Under the pieces are notes generated by a model, which saw only the letters and a list, made by a program, of their open reading frames with translations, made no database searches and had not been told where the DNA came from. Position numbers and translations under genes: made by a program. Source: Acanthococcus lagerstroemiae (Eukaryota; Arthropoda; Insecta; Hemiptera; Eriococcidae). Taken from it: 64,000 nt of DNA. This document shows, in pieces, positions 32,552 to 44,765 of this stretch (positions are counted from its first letter, which is position 1; each line of letters begins with the position of its first letter). Where the stretch lies: NCBI GenBank assembly GCA_031841125.1, contig CM063109.1, positions 11,756,321-11,820,320 on the forward strand, given 5' to 3'.

Positions 32552-33350
32552 AATTTCTTAGTAATTTTGCCCGAACAATTGAAGGTTCAAATCTGGTCCC
32601 CAAATTTTGTGGATTTCTTCTAATACAACCTCTGGATCAAGAGTTACAAATGGGGTGGTGGTTGTTACAATATTATCATCCAGAAGCACAACCAAAACTT
32701 CTTTTTGGTGGGGCTAGAATTTAGGGAAAAAAACCTTGGACAGGGATGAAAGCTTGATTTGATATCTACCTATTTTTATGAACTGTAAATTTGTACGAAC
32801 CTACGACGCAACGTAACCGCATCAGGCCATCGGCATCAATTTTGAAAAAATTTCGAAGCATTTTGGAGGGGGCTATAGCTTTCTAGCCCCCTCCTTGGTT
32901 GCGCCCTTGTTATCATCCAACGGTAGTCTTTTATCTAAAAAATTCTTCAATGTTTCTAATGTATCGTTGATGATTATGTCTCATAACTTGCGCAGCTCCA
33001 GAATTTCCTTAGATTAACCCCTGAGTTGTACGTTATCATACAGGGTGGATATGGTTGAAAGGAATGTAACAAGATAAATGGGACAACTGTCAGATAAACG
33101 GCAGAATCTTCAGAAAAATAACAGAAGTGTTAGATAAAAGGCAGAATCGTCAAACAGTTCTTTCTTACCATCCCCTTTTCCGTCATAAATTGTAAGAACC
33201 CGAAGCAGCCATTTTGCTCTTTGCTCTTGGTTGATGGATTGGTACCTTGGTTCTTTTTGTTTTTGTGTAATTTCCATACCCAGTGTTCATAACATAGCCG
33301 CGGTAATATATTTATTCATTTTATTCAAGTTAGTAAAAGTACACGTACAT
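32552..33350. other. No gene; small hairpin and short duplication
   Basis: An inverted repeat gagggggctatagc / ctagccccctcc forms a hairpin at 32870-32898. A gataaacggcagaatc / gataaaaggcagaatc pair lies at 33094 and 33135. No coding sequence is recognised. Confidence 0.4.
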
Positions 33351-33359
33351 ATTTTTAGT

Positions 33360-33490
33360 GATGCAAGATATTGAGAAAATCAATATCGATACGATAATAT
33401 TGTTATTATCACGATAATTAAAAATATCGATATTGTACTATAGATATAAATATCGATATTTCTGATATTTTGATCAGAAATATCGATTTT
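33360..33490. repeat. Cluster of ATCGATAT palindromes and a hairpin
   Basis: The palindrome atatcgatat or part of it occurs six or more times within 130 bp. Bases 33440-33487 form an inverted repeat (aatatcgatatttctgat / atcagaaatatcgat). Confidence 0.75.
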
Positions 33491-34800
33491 TAGAATCTGA
33501 GGTCAAAATTACCAAAAATATAATTAAGGGGTCTATTCTTCAAAATACAAAAAGCTAGAATCTTTAATTTATTATTATTATTTTTTTTTGGGGGGGGGGA
33601 ATCCGAATATGAGACATCCATAATAAACCAGTTCAAAACTTTCAAATCTTTGAAAAAAACGAATTTATTTCATTAAATGATCTAAATGAACAAATATTCT
33701 GATAAATTTAAATATTTTCTTTCAATAACAAAGGATAATTAGATTAACAACAAATTTCGCAATAAAGTATTTATTTATCAACTCATCGCAAACGGTCAAA
33801 AGATTTTCTCATTAACGTAATCATGTCGATCAGATGTGCGCTTTGGATCGATCAAAGTTTATCCTATCTGTAAAAAAGTACGAAAGATAATCGATATTAG
33901 CCTTGGAAATATCAAAATTTGATTTTTATCAAATGTCTCATATTTGGACTACCGCATATTTTTTGAGATGCAGAGTCAGAATCACGATTCATGCCGAAAT
34001 ATTCAAAGTAATTGAAATACACCGATATACGTATATCCTTAAAGAACACACTTTGAAGTTTGAAGTGCTACTTACGTTTTTTATGAAATTTTTCGCCGCG
34101 ATTTTCTTATTAAAAAAATTTTTAATCGTCTTAATTTTGGTAAAAAAAAAAAAAAATCAACAATAAATTAGTGATAAACAAACCATAAATTCACGAACGT
34201 TCAAAAGTACAACTGGATAGCTCAGACGCCACCTAAATTTGCAGCGATTCCAGTAGAGCGCAGCACCTAATGTTCGGAGAAATATCACTATATCATTTTC
34301 AGACCATAGCACCATAGCCCATAATCAGGCCATCTCTATACATCATAATTCACTAAATCGAATGGTACACTTTGTAGAAACTAAGGTAGAGGAAGCGGAT
34401 GAAGGAAACCATAAGCGTGGGAAGCGGCAGATGGAAATTCTGATGACTATATATTTTTTTTAAATTAATTTTTAGGAGCCCAGTTCTGATTGAGAGAAGG
34501 TGTAGAACAAGTTACATTTCTGAACAAGCAAAGATGAACCTTATTTCCTAACGATACATACTCTACCATAGGCGGAACACCTGGAGAAAGAGACGAAGGG
34601 GCAACTTGTCCTCCTTAGGAGTTTTCTTTTTTCTCCTCTTTTTCATTATATTTTCCCCTTCAAGTTTTTTCTCCCCCCTTCTCTTTTTACTTGTTGTGCA
34701 TGCAAATTAAGGCGATCCAAAATTTGGCGACTTTAGAAATATTCTGCTTCCCGAGACTGAACGTGTTTCTATTGATCTGAAAACCCACTTGCCGGAATTT
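33491..34800. other. No gene seen
   Basis: AT-rich sequence with homopolymer tracts (T then G at 33580-33599, A at 34142-34155). An 87-codon plus-strand frame at 33903 is hydrophobic at its end but resembles nothing known. Confidence 0.4.
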
Positions 34801-34829
34801 TTTTTCTATTTTGAGGGGCTCCGCTGATG

Positions 34830-35000
34830 GAAGGGGATTCAAGTCTAACACTGGATACCCTATGGTGTGGTGGGATGTATGGCGATGCACGCATGCCAAA
34901 GTGGCCGCTATGACACCGCCCTCCCGGCCCCGAAAACTGCCCTTTCGAGTATCGCATCAGTGGTCGGAGGGACGTTTGGGGCCGGACCTGATGTAAGAAC
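34830..35000 (+). repeat. SINE-like dispersed repeat, copy A (most complete)
   Basis: Carries ggcgatgcacgcatgccaaa, cgctatgacaccgccc and ccctttcgagtatcgcatca in order. The last block is shared with the copy at 50905-51040. A clear RNA polymerase III A box was not seen, so 'SINE-like' describes only its size and dispersal. Confidence 0.75.
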
Positions 35001-35195
35001 TTACATTTTATTCACCGGATTCTCTTCCAGACTGATTATTATTTTTTTATTCTCTAAGTCGCTATAACTAACCATTTATTTTTTACAAAATTACTGAAGA
35101 TTGGGAAGTGCAGCAAACAACACTGATGACAGAATTTCAAACAAACAATCGCCTCCAGTCATCTGTGCACGTATCTTTCCCCATACTATCATACA

Positions 35196-36285
35196 TCAAC
35201 CTTGGTATCCGTAAATTTTTGCCAAGCCTTCGACACGGTAAACCACAATTATCTACGGAATGCCTTAAGGACTCAGGGATTAAATGAAAAAATAGGAAGG
35301 GTGCTGGAAGCCCTGTACCAGGACACGAAGGCGTATGTTAAAATGGGTAGACCTGGTCCGATGTTCACCCTGTCCAAAGGAGTAAAGCAAGGCGACCCTT
35401 TATCCCCGAACCCATTTCACGTTGTTTTAGAACAAATCTTCAGGAAATTCGACTGGGCAAAAAAGGGTATCAAAATTGACGGTAAAAATCTAAATCATCT
35501 ACGATTTGCGGATGATATGATCTTGATAAGCGGAGACAGGGGGGAAGCACAGGGCATGCTCGACAGACTGATCGAAGAAAGCAAAAAAGCGGGGCTAAAG
35601 ATAAATATCTCAAAAACTAAAGTACTAAGCAACTCTATGGGTGCAAATATCCGAATAGGAGACGAGGAATTGGAATGCGTGGAAGAGTATACGTATTACG
35701 TACCTGGGCCAAACAGTATCTTTTGGAGAAAAAATGGAAAAAGAAACGGAAACACGCACAAGACAAGCGTGGAAAGGCTACTGGTCCCTAAAATCAATCT
35801 TCAAAGGGAACCTCAAAATATCATCTAAAATCAAGATTTTGGAATCTTACGTCATACCAATTCTAAGATATGGGGCCCAGACGTGGTCCCTCACCAGGGT
35901 ACAAACTAAAAGGCTAGTGACTACACAAAGGAGCATGGAGAGAAATTTTCTTGGTATAAAAGGAAACACAAAACCAGGGCAATCACAATAAAGAGGAAAA
36001 ACAAAATGCAAACACGTGGTTTACGCGATTAAAAAGTTAAAAATGAAATATGCTGGTCATTTAGCTAGGGTGGTGGAGGACCGCTGGTGCAAGAGGATCA
36101 CTTTTTCTGGGTCCCATATGATCACACTAGAAGTAGAGGCAGACCGGCGACTAGTTAGAGGGGGGAAATCACTGGAAGGCTGGGGTTACCATGGGTGAGA
36201 GCGGCCCAAAATCGAAAGACTTGGGAAAAAATCGGACAGGCCTATGCCCGCGATGAGGGAGCTTGGTATGCACTGGCATAAAAAT
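35196..36285 (+). pseudogene. RTE-type LINE 4: reverse transcriptase to C-terminus
   Basis: The plus strand encodes the reverse transcriptase from the palm onward. It has NFCQAFDTVNHNYL with the first catalytic Asp, KGVKQGDPLSPNPF, LRFADDMILISGDRG with the catalytic FADD, and GLKINISKTK. After a frameshift near 35720 come RQAWKGYWSLKSIFKG, YVIPILRYGAQTWSLTR and a tail AIKKLKMKYAGHLARV. The last frame ends ARDEGAWYALA at a stop near 36280. The 208-codon first frame is the longest intact piece of any LINE in this window. The endonuclease is missing, so it is 5'-truncated. Sequence differs from LINE 1, so it is another RTE subfamily. Confidence 0.92.
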
Positions 36286-38757
36286 AAAATAAATTTCGTT
36301 TCGTTTTTATTTTACTTTTAGGTTGTATTATTAAAAAGAAAATATTGTTTTCAAGTGCATACCGAATAAAGGCTAATATTATTATCATTATTATTACTAT
36401 TATATAATGGTCCTTATAATACAGCAATGATTACCTGAAACACAGACATCAGCTCAAAATTCAACACTCCTAAATTTTACCTGATTTCATAGCAATTAAC
36501 AAACTTTTCTCTCAACGCATGATTTTCGATGGAATATCCCACCTGAGTCAGGATTCAATGTCAGTCAATAGCGGTCGAATTATCCATAATTTTCGAACTT
36601 GACTATCTGGTCCCTAATGACCGCCATTACTCGTTTCTGTATTGAAATACAAATCAACACTCATATGCTCTTTATTCGCCGAAAGAAAAATATAAAATGG
36701 TAAACAAAAATATAGTACAAACATAAATACACGCGTAAAAAAAAAAAACTGTATAAAATTAGAGCAAAACAATTAACTCGATAAAATTAACGTAGTAATA
36801 TATATTACAAAATAACAATTGAAATTGAATTAACGATATTTAAATAAATTACCTAATCCGACGGAAAAAATTGTAAGGCACATTCTTGAAAAAGAAAAAA
36901 AAATTTGGTGCACGTATCTGTAATCAGATAATGTACTTTTTTTTTCTCTAAATATAAGGCACATTGCGGAAAAATAAATTATAAGCTCCAGTTAGAGCTC
37001 GCAAGACCTCGGTTGCGTAATTTTAACGGAATCGTTATTTGACTTTTCCAGATGAAAATATGCTAAAAGACACGATGATCCGTTTCATGGGCACTGAGAA
37101 TGGCTTCCTGCAATATTACGTGTCGGAGGTAAACGAGTGACAAATGAGGGAGGTGTATCCCATTAACGCCCTTTTTGATCTGTCGGGTGGTTTCAAAAAG
37201 GTTTTGGTAACAGCAACCGAGTAGGTAGATAAAATACATATTTACAACTTAAACATAAATTCGAGAACTGACTGGTACGTCAGATGTTCGCCGTTCTATG
37301 TGACAGCTCGAATACATCTGGTCGGTTTCAGTCAAACGTGAACTATTCGGAGGAGCCATAATATTGTATATTGTCGAATCATAATATTCTAAAACTCGAT
37401 GCATAAAATGCTAGCTCATAACGCTGATCTGAGCTTGTTAGAAATAGTGTCAGATGTCAGTGATCTATGCTGTTTGATGTAACAGTATAGTAGACCTTTG
37501 ATAATAGGACTCTGGCTATGGGGGGCTGGAGTACAGGTTAGTAGAGGGGTTATATTCTTTCTGGCGCAGTCTAGCTCATTAGCAGATTTCTCCTTTTTTA
37601 CTCAATTTTTGATCAAGTATCACAACCGTCATCTCATCAAGTTTCAGAGAATCCTCATTTTTTCTTGTATCAATTTTCATCAATTGTGTGGGCTACAACT
37701 CGTGGAACTACTCCTTCCGCGGAACAACGTATTCTGTACTCATAGAGTGCTCATAAAATGTAATTTTTATGTAAATGTACATATTATCAGTTAGAAGGTC
37801 GTGAAAATATCTTTTCAAGAAGGAACACGTAGAAATATTTAATTTATTCTTTATTTGGACTAGAAATTACTCTTCAATTATGAGAGAGAGTGTGTGTGTG
37901 TGTGTGAATTTCATTCTCGCGGAAGTCCTCCTTCCGAGGTATCATGTACCCTCAACAGTCCAATCAGACCACTTCAAGATCAATTAAGAGATAATTTCAA
38001 ATTTTGAATCGATTATTTTTCACATGAGAATACTCGGATTTTTATGAAAGTTTAATTTTTAAAAATCGAGAAACTATATTCACAAGATTTTAATCATTTG
38101 ACAGCTAAATAATTTCATATAAAGACATATTACTGTACACTGCATTCGAGAATAATTGATCAAATATTCCCTTCTTTAACACACCGAATTCTTAATTGAA
38201 TAATCCAAAAAGACCTAGACCGTAAATAGCAACATTGAGAAGCATTTTTGATAATAATCACCAAGAATTCATCAAGTTCAATTAATTTGAAATACATTTT
38301 CGAGAGAATCCATTTTAACTGTATTACAGATCCAACTAAACGAATTGCAAAAAGTCATATCAGAAGGTCAGCTTGTCAACTAGTTCTGTGATAATTTCCT
38401 ATTCAATGGTGACCAGATGCTAAACTAAAAAATCCTAAGTGCTTAACTTAGTTCGACTCTCTCTTCCCTTCTCAATGTCTTTTGAGGCATGTCTACCCCT
38501 CCTCGTCCACCTTTAATCTTCCCATGTGGTGCTCGAAAACTCTCATCCGGTTCTAGAGTCTGTAAGTTGCCGTCCACGTTCAACAATCAATGTATGCAGA
38601 AGACAAGTTTACACCTGCCCCGGTCATGCTATCATTTTTAAGCTTAAGTTGATTGCGTTGATACTGTTGGAAAACATTTGTAATTTATTTACCGAGTACT
38701 TGGAGTTATTATGTATTTGGCATTATCGCAGAACGTCAGAAATACTAGACTGATAAA
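36286..38757. other. No gene seen; microsatellite at 37882-37906
   Basis: AT-rich sequence with no recognised family. A (ga)4(tg)8 microsatellite lies at 37882-37906. A block tatcccattaacgccc near 37156 resembles the ends of the element at 25202-26156. Confidence 0.4.
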
Positions 38758-39400
38758 TACAGTAACACGTGGTAACTTTGCTCGCTTTTTTTTTTCCTAC
38801 ACTTTCAAGTTGAACACGCTCTACAGACAGTAAAAAAATGGGTTAGAGAACCGGGATACTATATTATGTAATTTCGATGGGACATCGCTGAATACATTCC
38901 CTCAAATGATTGTGACACCCCCATCTCACAAATTTTCCCATAGAATTATGAAATAAGTGTGCTATGTAGTACAGCGACGGGGTGACGTTGCACATGTTCA
39001 TAAATGAACATGGAAAAAAGATGTAAGTGTAGTATTGTCGATTAAAAGTGCCAAGTAAGTCCAAGTTGATAAACTACTATGTAAACCAGGAGAACAGTGC
39101 TCTATCCTTATTCCAATAATCATAAAGAAATTAATGAGGCCTTTCCTCGAAAACTCGAGTACTTAATACACGAACGTATGTCCTCGTCATATCTGAGATA
39201 CATAAACATCCAATTTGTATCTACCTTTTAATTTGCCAATAAACAATTCGACAGAACAGTGGCATAGGAGCATAAGGGTTCTTGGGGATATAACTCCCCC
39301 CTCCCCAAGTGAAAAAAAGAAAAGATTTTTGAATAATACCAGAGCATCAACTTCTGGAAAATTTTATAGAATAACAATTTTCATACCCTTTTAGGAATGT

Positions 39401-39613
39401 ATGAATAATGAATTGGAAGAACGCTTCATTAGTCATTCCTCAATTCTGAAAAACTTCACTGTTCTTCTGAATCTAAACGGAAGTGAGAAGGGCACAGATA
39501 AAAATATTAATGACATGGAAAATTTACGTGATTTATATAAAAATGATCTAGATTGTCCTCTAGAAATTGCAGTAAAAGAATTATCTACACATCAGACAGA
39601 TTCAAGCTCGTAG
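39401..39613 (+). pseudogene. hAT transposase fragment
   Basis: The 70-codon frame reads NNELEERFISHSSILKNF, then MENLRDLYKNDLDCPLEIAV. In hAT proteins the stretch before the C-terminal dimerisation domain reads L-x-ERF-x-x-H-x-x-I, followed some 40 residues later by L-x-x-LY-x-x-DL. Both features are present and correctly spaced. Catalytic and dimerisation regions are missing. Its place inside an element with hAT ends and an 8-bp target duplication supports the assignment. Confidence 0.72.
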
Positions 39614-39805
39614 TAATGGTAGAGAAATCAAGTGCAATCCACTCATACATACACTGAATTTTGCAGCGGAGAAGTATTCTAGTGCAACTATTGAAAATTT
39701 TAATAACTTTGCCTCTTAACAACAAGGACGAGTGAGCGCTCTTTTTCAACATTACGACGTTCGAAGACATAGAGAAAACAGACTCAACAGACTCGCATTA
39801 TTATA

Positions 39806-40655
39806 TACAGTGTGTCTCTTTTGCAATGACCCCTCCACCCTTCCGCCTAGTACGTAGGCCACCTACCCTGACAATATATAGATATGTTGGCATACTCTTA
39901 CTTTTGAAGGAGCTGGGTTATGGTCAAATTTTGACTCACGACTGGAGATAAGACAGAAAAATGGTACCGGTAGGTAATAATAAAGGGCAATTAGGATAAT
40001 ACCAGGGGAAAATAAGTCGGAATCGGTTCAACAGGGTGTTCATAAAATAAATTTTAGTACAAATTATATCAGAAAATTTTCACATTTTTTCAATTTACCG
40101 TGAAACTTGTCCTCTTAAGCTAGTGTTTTTTTATTTGCAACAGATTGTACATTAAATTTCCCATAAAAAGATCATTAGCAATTTTCTTGTATTTAGATTA
40201 GAACTGCTCAAAATGGTGTTTAAGGTATCCCCGTTAAGAATTATTACTTCTTAACATAGACGCACTGACCTTATAATCGTTTTCTTCAGCTACTTTACCA
40301 TTTCACAGGGTTATATTATTTATGGCGCTTATTCACCTCCCTCCTTTCATCTATTTACTTACTCTATATTTGAAATTGAGAACCATACAATGAGGGAGGG
40401 AAGGGGGGTTCTAGTATTTTGTAAAGTTTAATATAGGTATCCAATAATTGGTTCCAAAGATCGCTAAATACGATTTTGATAACATTTTGGCCATATTCCC
40501 CAAACTAAAAGATAGATAACTTTTCAAAATTTGACCATAACTCAGCCCCTTCAAGAGTAAGAGCATGCAAACATATCTACACATAGTTGAAGTAGGTATC
40601 CTACTTACCAAATGGAAAGGGAGTCACTGGAAAAGAGACACCCTAATCAAGAAGT
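39806..40655. repeat. Nested inverted repeat (foldback)
   Basis: About 130 bp at 39806-39935 are the imperfect inverted copy of 40510-40655. Shared blocks are gtgtctctttt, agatatgttggcatactctt / agatatgtttgcatgctctt and gttatggtcaaattttga. The spacer is about 570 bp. Confidence 0.8.
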
Positions 40656-41155
40656 ACAGGTTTCAGTAGATGAAATTTTGGATATGATGGCTGAACAAAA
40701 AATAATATTACGTCTAAGATAGTGTTGTACTTATTTGTATTAGATGTCTTAATAAGGAACTATAAAATTTAATTTTTTAAACGCAATTTCTCATTCTGTA
40801 TTGAGTATTGGAGTAATTACCTCCAGCTTCCTAAAATCTCCAACTACTGATAACATTCATCAACGGTACCAAAAATTCCACAAAAATAGAAACCCCTTCC
40901 TAAACTGAGACTAGCTATGTCACTGCGACAGAACATCAAAACTGACTGGTTACTGGCTTCAAAAACAAACTATTCTGTGCAAATTCGTCCAATTTTTTTT
41001 TTTTGTTATATTTTTACTATGCTGATTAAAACACAATTCGTCTGAAACAATTTTGAAGCTCTGTACAGACAATCACGCGTCAGTGTTGTCACACGTTCTA
41101 TTTTTCCCTCGCACTTGTAGGAGTCATGAAAATAGACGTGTGCCAAGTCACCCTA

Positions 41156-43718
41156 TGATTGAAATATTATCCAGTACTACGGTATTATAAACAATGTAAT
41201 GATCTAATGACATACAGAAGTTACCCAATATGGATAAAGCTGCTAGAAAGTTCGGACAGATAGGTATTGTTGTGTAGCAGAGTAAATAGCTAATATGGAA
41301 AAAGCAATAGTGTGTAGTGTTTACGTCTTATAGTGCATCGTTGAGCATTTTTCCTTACACCAATTTTGTATAAGTTTTCACTTAAGTTCTTTTCACAAAG
41401 CGCAGAGTTATCTGTCTGTTACCAAAAAGTCTGTGTCATATACCCTGCGTTCGTACAGTTATCAAGTGGCGTCTAAAGTTTTTATTTTTATTGAGGGATA
41501 CAAAATTATAAGAATTTAAATCGACAAGCACAAGCTAAAGGAGAGAGAAAGAAAAACGTTTTTGGCTCTCAAAAATTAATGCAACAAAAAAAGTTTCGTG
41601 AATCTTGCCAGAAATATTTGAATGTGATCAAGGCGTCTTTTACAACTCGTATTTTTAATTTTTAATTTCTATTTATTTATTTATTGATCTATTTTTTTTG
41701 TGGTGGTGGTGGTGTTGGGGGGGGGGTTACAACGATATTCTATACCCCTCCGAATTCTTTAGGGTGTACAATATTCCCATATACTCCCCTCCCCCCGTTT
41801 CGATGCCACTGCTGCTATCAAAGGAAGCTTCAAACTGGTCCTTATTCCACAGATGAAACCGCCTAAAATTGAGATAGAAGGTTAAAACTTGTCATTCAAC
41901 CCTTTCAATCTCAAGAACGGAGAAATTTTTTTGGAACCAAATCTGTCATAAAACTTGTTTAGTAAGCTTCCAAGAATATAAAACTCTTTAGAATGGATTT
42001 TTTGACACCCACCCCGCCCCTTAGTAGATGGGATAATATGTCCTGCTCCGCTGGTACTGAAACACACGAACCCACAAACACAGCGGCTGACAGTCAGTCT
42101 GCGGGGCGCTCTAGCGGAAAACTAAGGCCGAGATGTTGTTCAGCAGTTCAAATACTCTTACTGGGACAGTTTAAACAAATTTCAACATAGTCAGTCAGTG
42201 ATCCCAATAGGATTTTTTGAACATTTTTGGAATATTTTATCCCCCTGGGACTAAAAGAGTTAAGGAAACATGCATGGTGTTGCCGAGACGCTGTTAGCTT
42301 ATTATTTTATCAAATGTGGCAGAGTTACCATATTTCTATGTTGGGGAAAGGAGGTTAAATCTTGAAAAGCATCGACATTTTTGCAACTTCTCCAGATATT
42401 CTTGTTTCATGCTTGATGAACAGAAAAATGGCGAAGACCAATGTATACTTATAGAATAGTAAACATGGTCAGTTCTTTTTACACAAGAATAATATCTTGA
42501 ATAGAGAAAAGGAAACGGGCATGCCAACTATATATGTTCCTGAGTGGGAATGTTTGGTTAGTATTCTTTGAGTTAGCAAGTTATATTAACATTGCTCGAA
42601 ATTGAAGGAATCTGCTGTAGAACCGTTAACTTTAGATTACTAATTAATACAAGTTAGGTGATGTTTGAAATTGTTGACCACTTTTCGAATGTGATATCAT
42701 AATGGCGTATTATTATCTATATGTTCTTAAAGAACATCTCACAAAAATTACTTTCACGTCCCACAAGGGAAGAAAGGCAAATGCCAATCATGACAATGGC
42801 TTCTGTAGTTCTGTAGGTATGGTATTACCTTGATTTACCAAACCACTGTCGCAGGCCTGTAGCTAATTGCTTGTGTGTGCCAGAGCATTCGATATTTCGG
42901 GTACAACATAACTTTATTATTGTTGCTAAAACTTTTTTTTTTTTAAATGTGCTAGCTAGGGCTTTACTCTGACTGCACTGGTGTTAGTTACAGGACTGTA
43001 ATGAAAAGTTCAAATTTCTCTTTCGAGAGGCAAAATTTTCTCCCTTTAGCTCTATCTCAAACAGGTCTTGAGAAAAACAAGCCTTTATTGGGTAGACTGA
43101 CAGACTAGTCAGAAATGATGTTCTCTTACTGAAATTTCAAACCGTGTTGCTCTAGCTGCCTTAGTCCGATAACGCCTACAACAAATCGAGTATGCAATAC
43201 AGCACACACCAACGTGCATTTTCGAAATTTCTCTTTTACTGAAGGGAATTGGAAAAATGCGAATAACTTTGGCCTGGAGACAGGTAGACGGTTTGAAATT
43301 TTGCCCGGAGATCATTTCTGACAAAGTGAAGGTAATGAAACCGGCCCATAACTAACGGCTAGTGTGTTCCTGGGCATTTGATATTTCAACACCCTGACTG
43401 TCCTGGTGTTAGCTACAGGCCTGCACTGCCGGCAGAATAAGTCAAATAACTGGAGTTTCCGAATTCTCCTTCCATCCCTTAACTAATGGGTACGTTAAAT
43501 CAACATGCACAAATTGAGAAACTGTTCGTATTCACAAGACATCCATCTTAATGTCAGTAAATTATCTGTAAGGACACACTTCAAGTTTGTAAATGAAAGA
43601 GAGGTGGGGGAAGTGTTAAAAAGTAGAAACATGGGGAGACTCTGAAGAACAGTTTCAGCTGACCCCTCGAAGGCCGCGTCTACCAGTGCAAATCACAGAA
43701 CTTCTTTCACAGACACTA
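41156..43718. other. No gene; weak internal duplications
   Basis: No coding sequence recognised. A hAT-like end (gatgccactg) lies at 41803-41812 without a found partner. The segments 42850-42990 and 43335-43430 share diverged blocks (agcattcgatatttcggg / ggcatttgatatttcaac, actggtgttagttacagg / tcctggtgttagctacag). Confidence 0.4.
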
Positions 43719-43975
43719 CATATCGAGTGTCCCATGCACACTTGAACTAAGTGACATTTGACGAAAATGAGTTTAATACACATTCTTATAGATCTCGATG
43801 TCCTCTATCGGGCTACACTCGCAAATGACGAATTCCTTCCTTTTTTAGCCCGCTAGATGGCGTAAACCATTTGAGCCACGTATATAACACAACGTTATTT
43901 ATAATTTACAAATCGCTCTCCTGAAAAAAAGCGTTTTTGTCACTTAGGTCAAATGTGCATGAGACACTCGATATG
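43719..43975. mobile_element. MITE with ~45-bp terminal inverted repeats
   Basis: The left arm starts CATATCGAGTGTCCCATGCA. The inverted right arm starts CATATCGAGTGTCTCATGCA and continues to match past gtgaca, with about four mismatches in 45 bases. The 257-bp element has no coding sequence. A target duplication could not be settled. Confidence 0.8.
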
Positions 43976-44765
43976 ACAAGTTGAATTTTTTGCGTCAATC
44001 ATTAAACATTCATTCAATTTAAGTTAGAACACGTGCACAGGCATTGCTACGATGGCGAATGGACGCGCTGATTTTCAAAAACTTTACATACTTTACCAAA
44101 AAAAAAAAAAAAAAGGCTTGGTGTTATGCAACCGACGTGTAGCCCCACGTAATGCTCACTACGTCATAGATTTTCGTTCGATTGATCCGACTTACGTTTG
44201 ACAATAGCGAAAGTGTAGTTGAATTAGGTGGCTAAAATTTTGCGATGACTAAACAAAAGTCGAGTTGGACCATGAACCTAATCGGACCATTAAAGAGGGC
44301 GGGAGACAATGTGTTTTCAAGGACATGGCGTTGCCAATGAGTATATTTTCTCCTAAGACCTAGTCTTACCTCCTCGAATTGCCCGCCCCCTAACAGAAGT
44401 CTGGTGGCGCCCATGAACATATGCGACACCTTCCCCTCCAACTTTTCCAAAAATACAATATATAACTTTTAACCTGCACATTTCAGGACGCCAAACGAGC
44501 TATCGCCAACGTCAGTTATCCAATTTGTACTCGACTCTGGTCTTCTCACCCCACACGAACTCCTACATTCGAACGGCCGAATATCTTTACAGCCCGCGAG
44601 CTCAATAGCTCAATGGTAACTCAATCCTTACGGATCACCGTTCGCCCTACGATCTTAAAACTACTGAAATTCTGTACAATGGTAGTCGATAGACCGGCGC
44701 CAGCGGGAACGCCGTCTCAGCGCGACGCAACTAGGAACTTAGACTCCCTCGAGTTTGGTCCGGTC
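43976..44765 (-). other. Probable 3' UTR and downstream region of the chitin-binding gene
   Basis: Bases 44460-44765 lie directly past the stop codon and have higher G+C than the flanking repeats, so part of this is likely 3' untranslated region. No convincing minus-strand AATAAA was found close to the stop. An A run lies at 44099-44114. Confidence 0.4.

Larger units (their letters stand above)
39257..40925 (+). mobile_element. hAT element with exact 8-bp target duplication
   Basis: The 1669-bp insert starts CAGTGGCATAGGAGC. Its other end, read inverted, starts CAGTGACATAGCTAG, matching over the first 11 bases with one change. The 8-bp repeat cgacagaa flanks it (39249-39256 and 40926-40933). 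Removing it restores the alignment of copy X with copy Y at 60190-60250. It encodes a hAT protein fragment at 39401-39613 and holds a nested foldback at 39806-40655. Confidence 0.93.
38760..41155. repeat. Pogo-like non-autonomous repeat, copy X (split by a hAT)
   Basis: Matches 59751-60290 over most of its length, with shared blocks ctctacagac, gggttagagaa, ttgcacatgttc and taaaagtgccaagtaa. Its left end, CAGTAACACGTGGTAACTTT, follows a TA and resembles the pogo-like ends at 16780 and 20561. The right end near 41144-41154 carries an inverted gtgacttgg. A hAT element has inserted at 39257-40925. Without it, the repeat is about 730 bp. Confidence 0.7.

Noticed and set aside
38526..38753. 75-codon plus-strand frame as a gene
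   Set aside because: No family resemblance, no start context or splice support, and it ends at the border of a repeat.
41684..41866. hAT MITE ending at 41812
   Set aside because: Only the right-hand end (gatgccactg) could be found; no left end with matching 8-bp duplication was seen.
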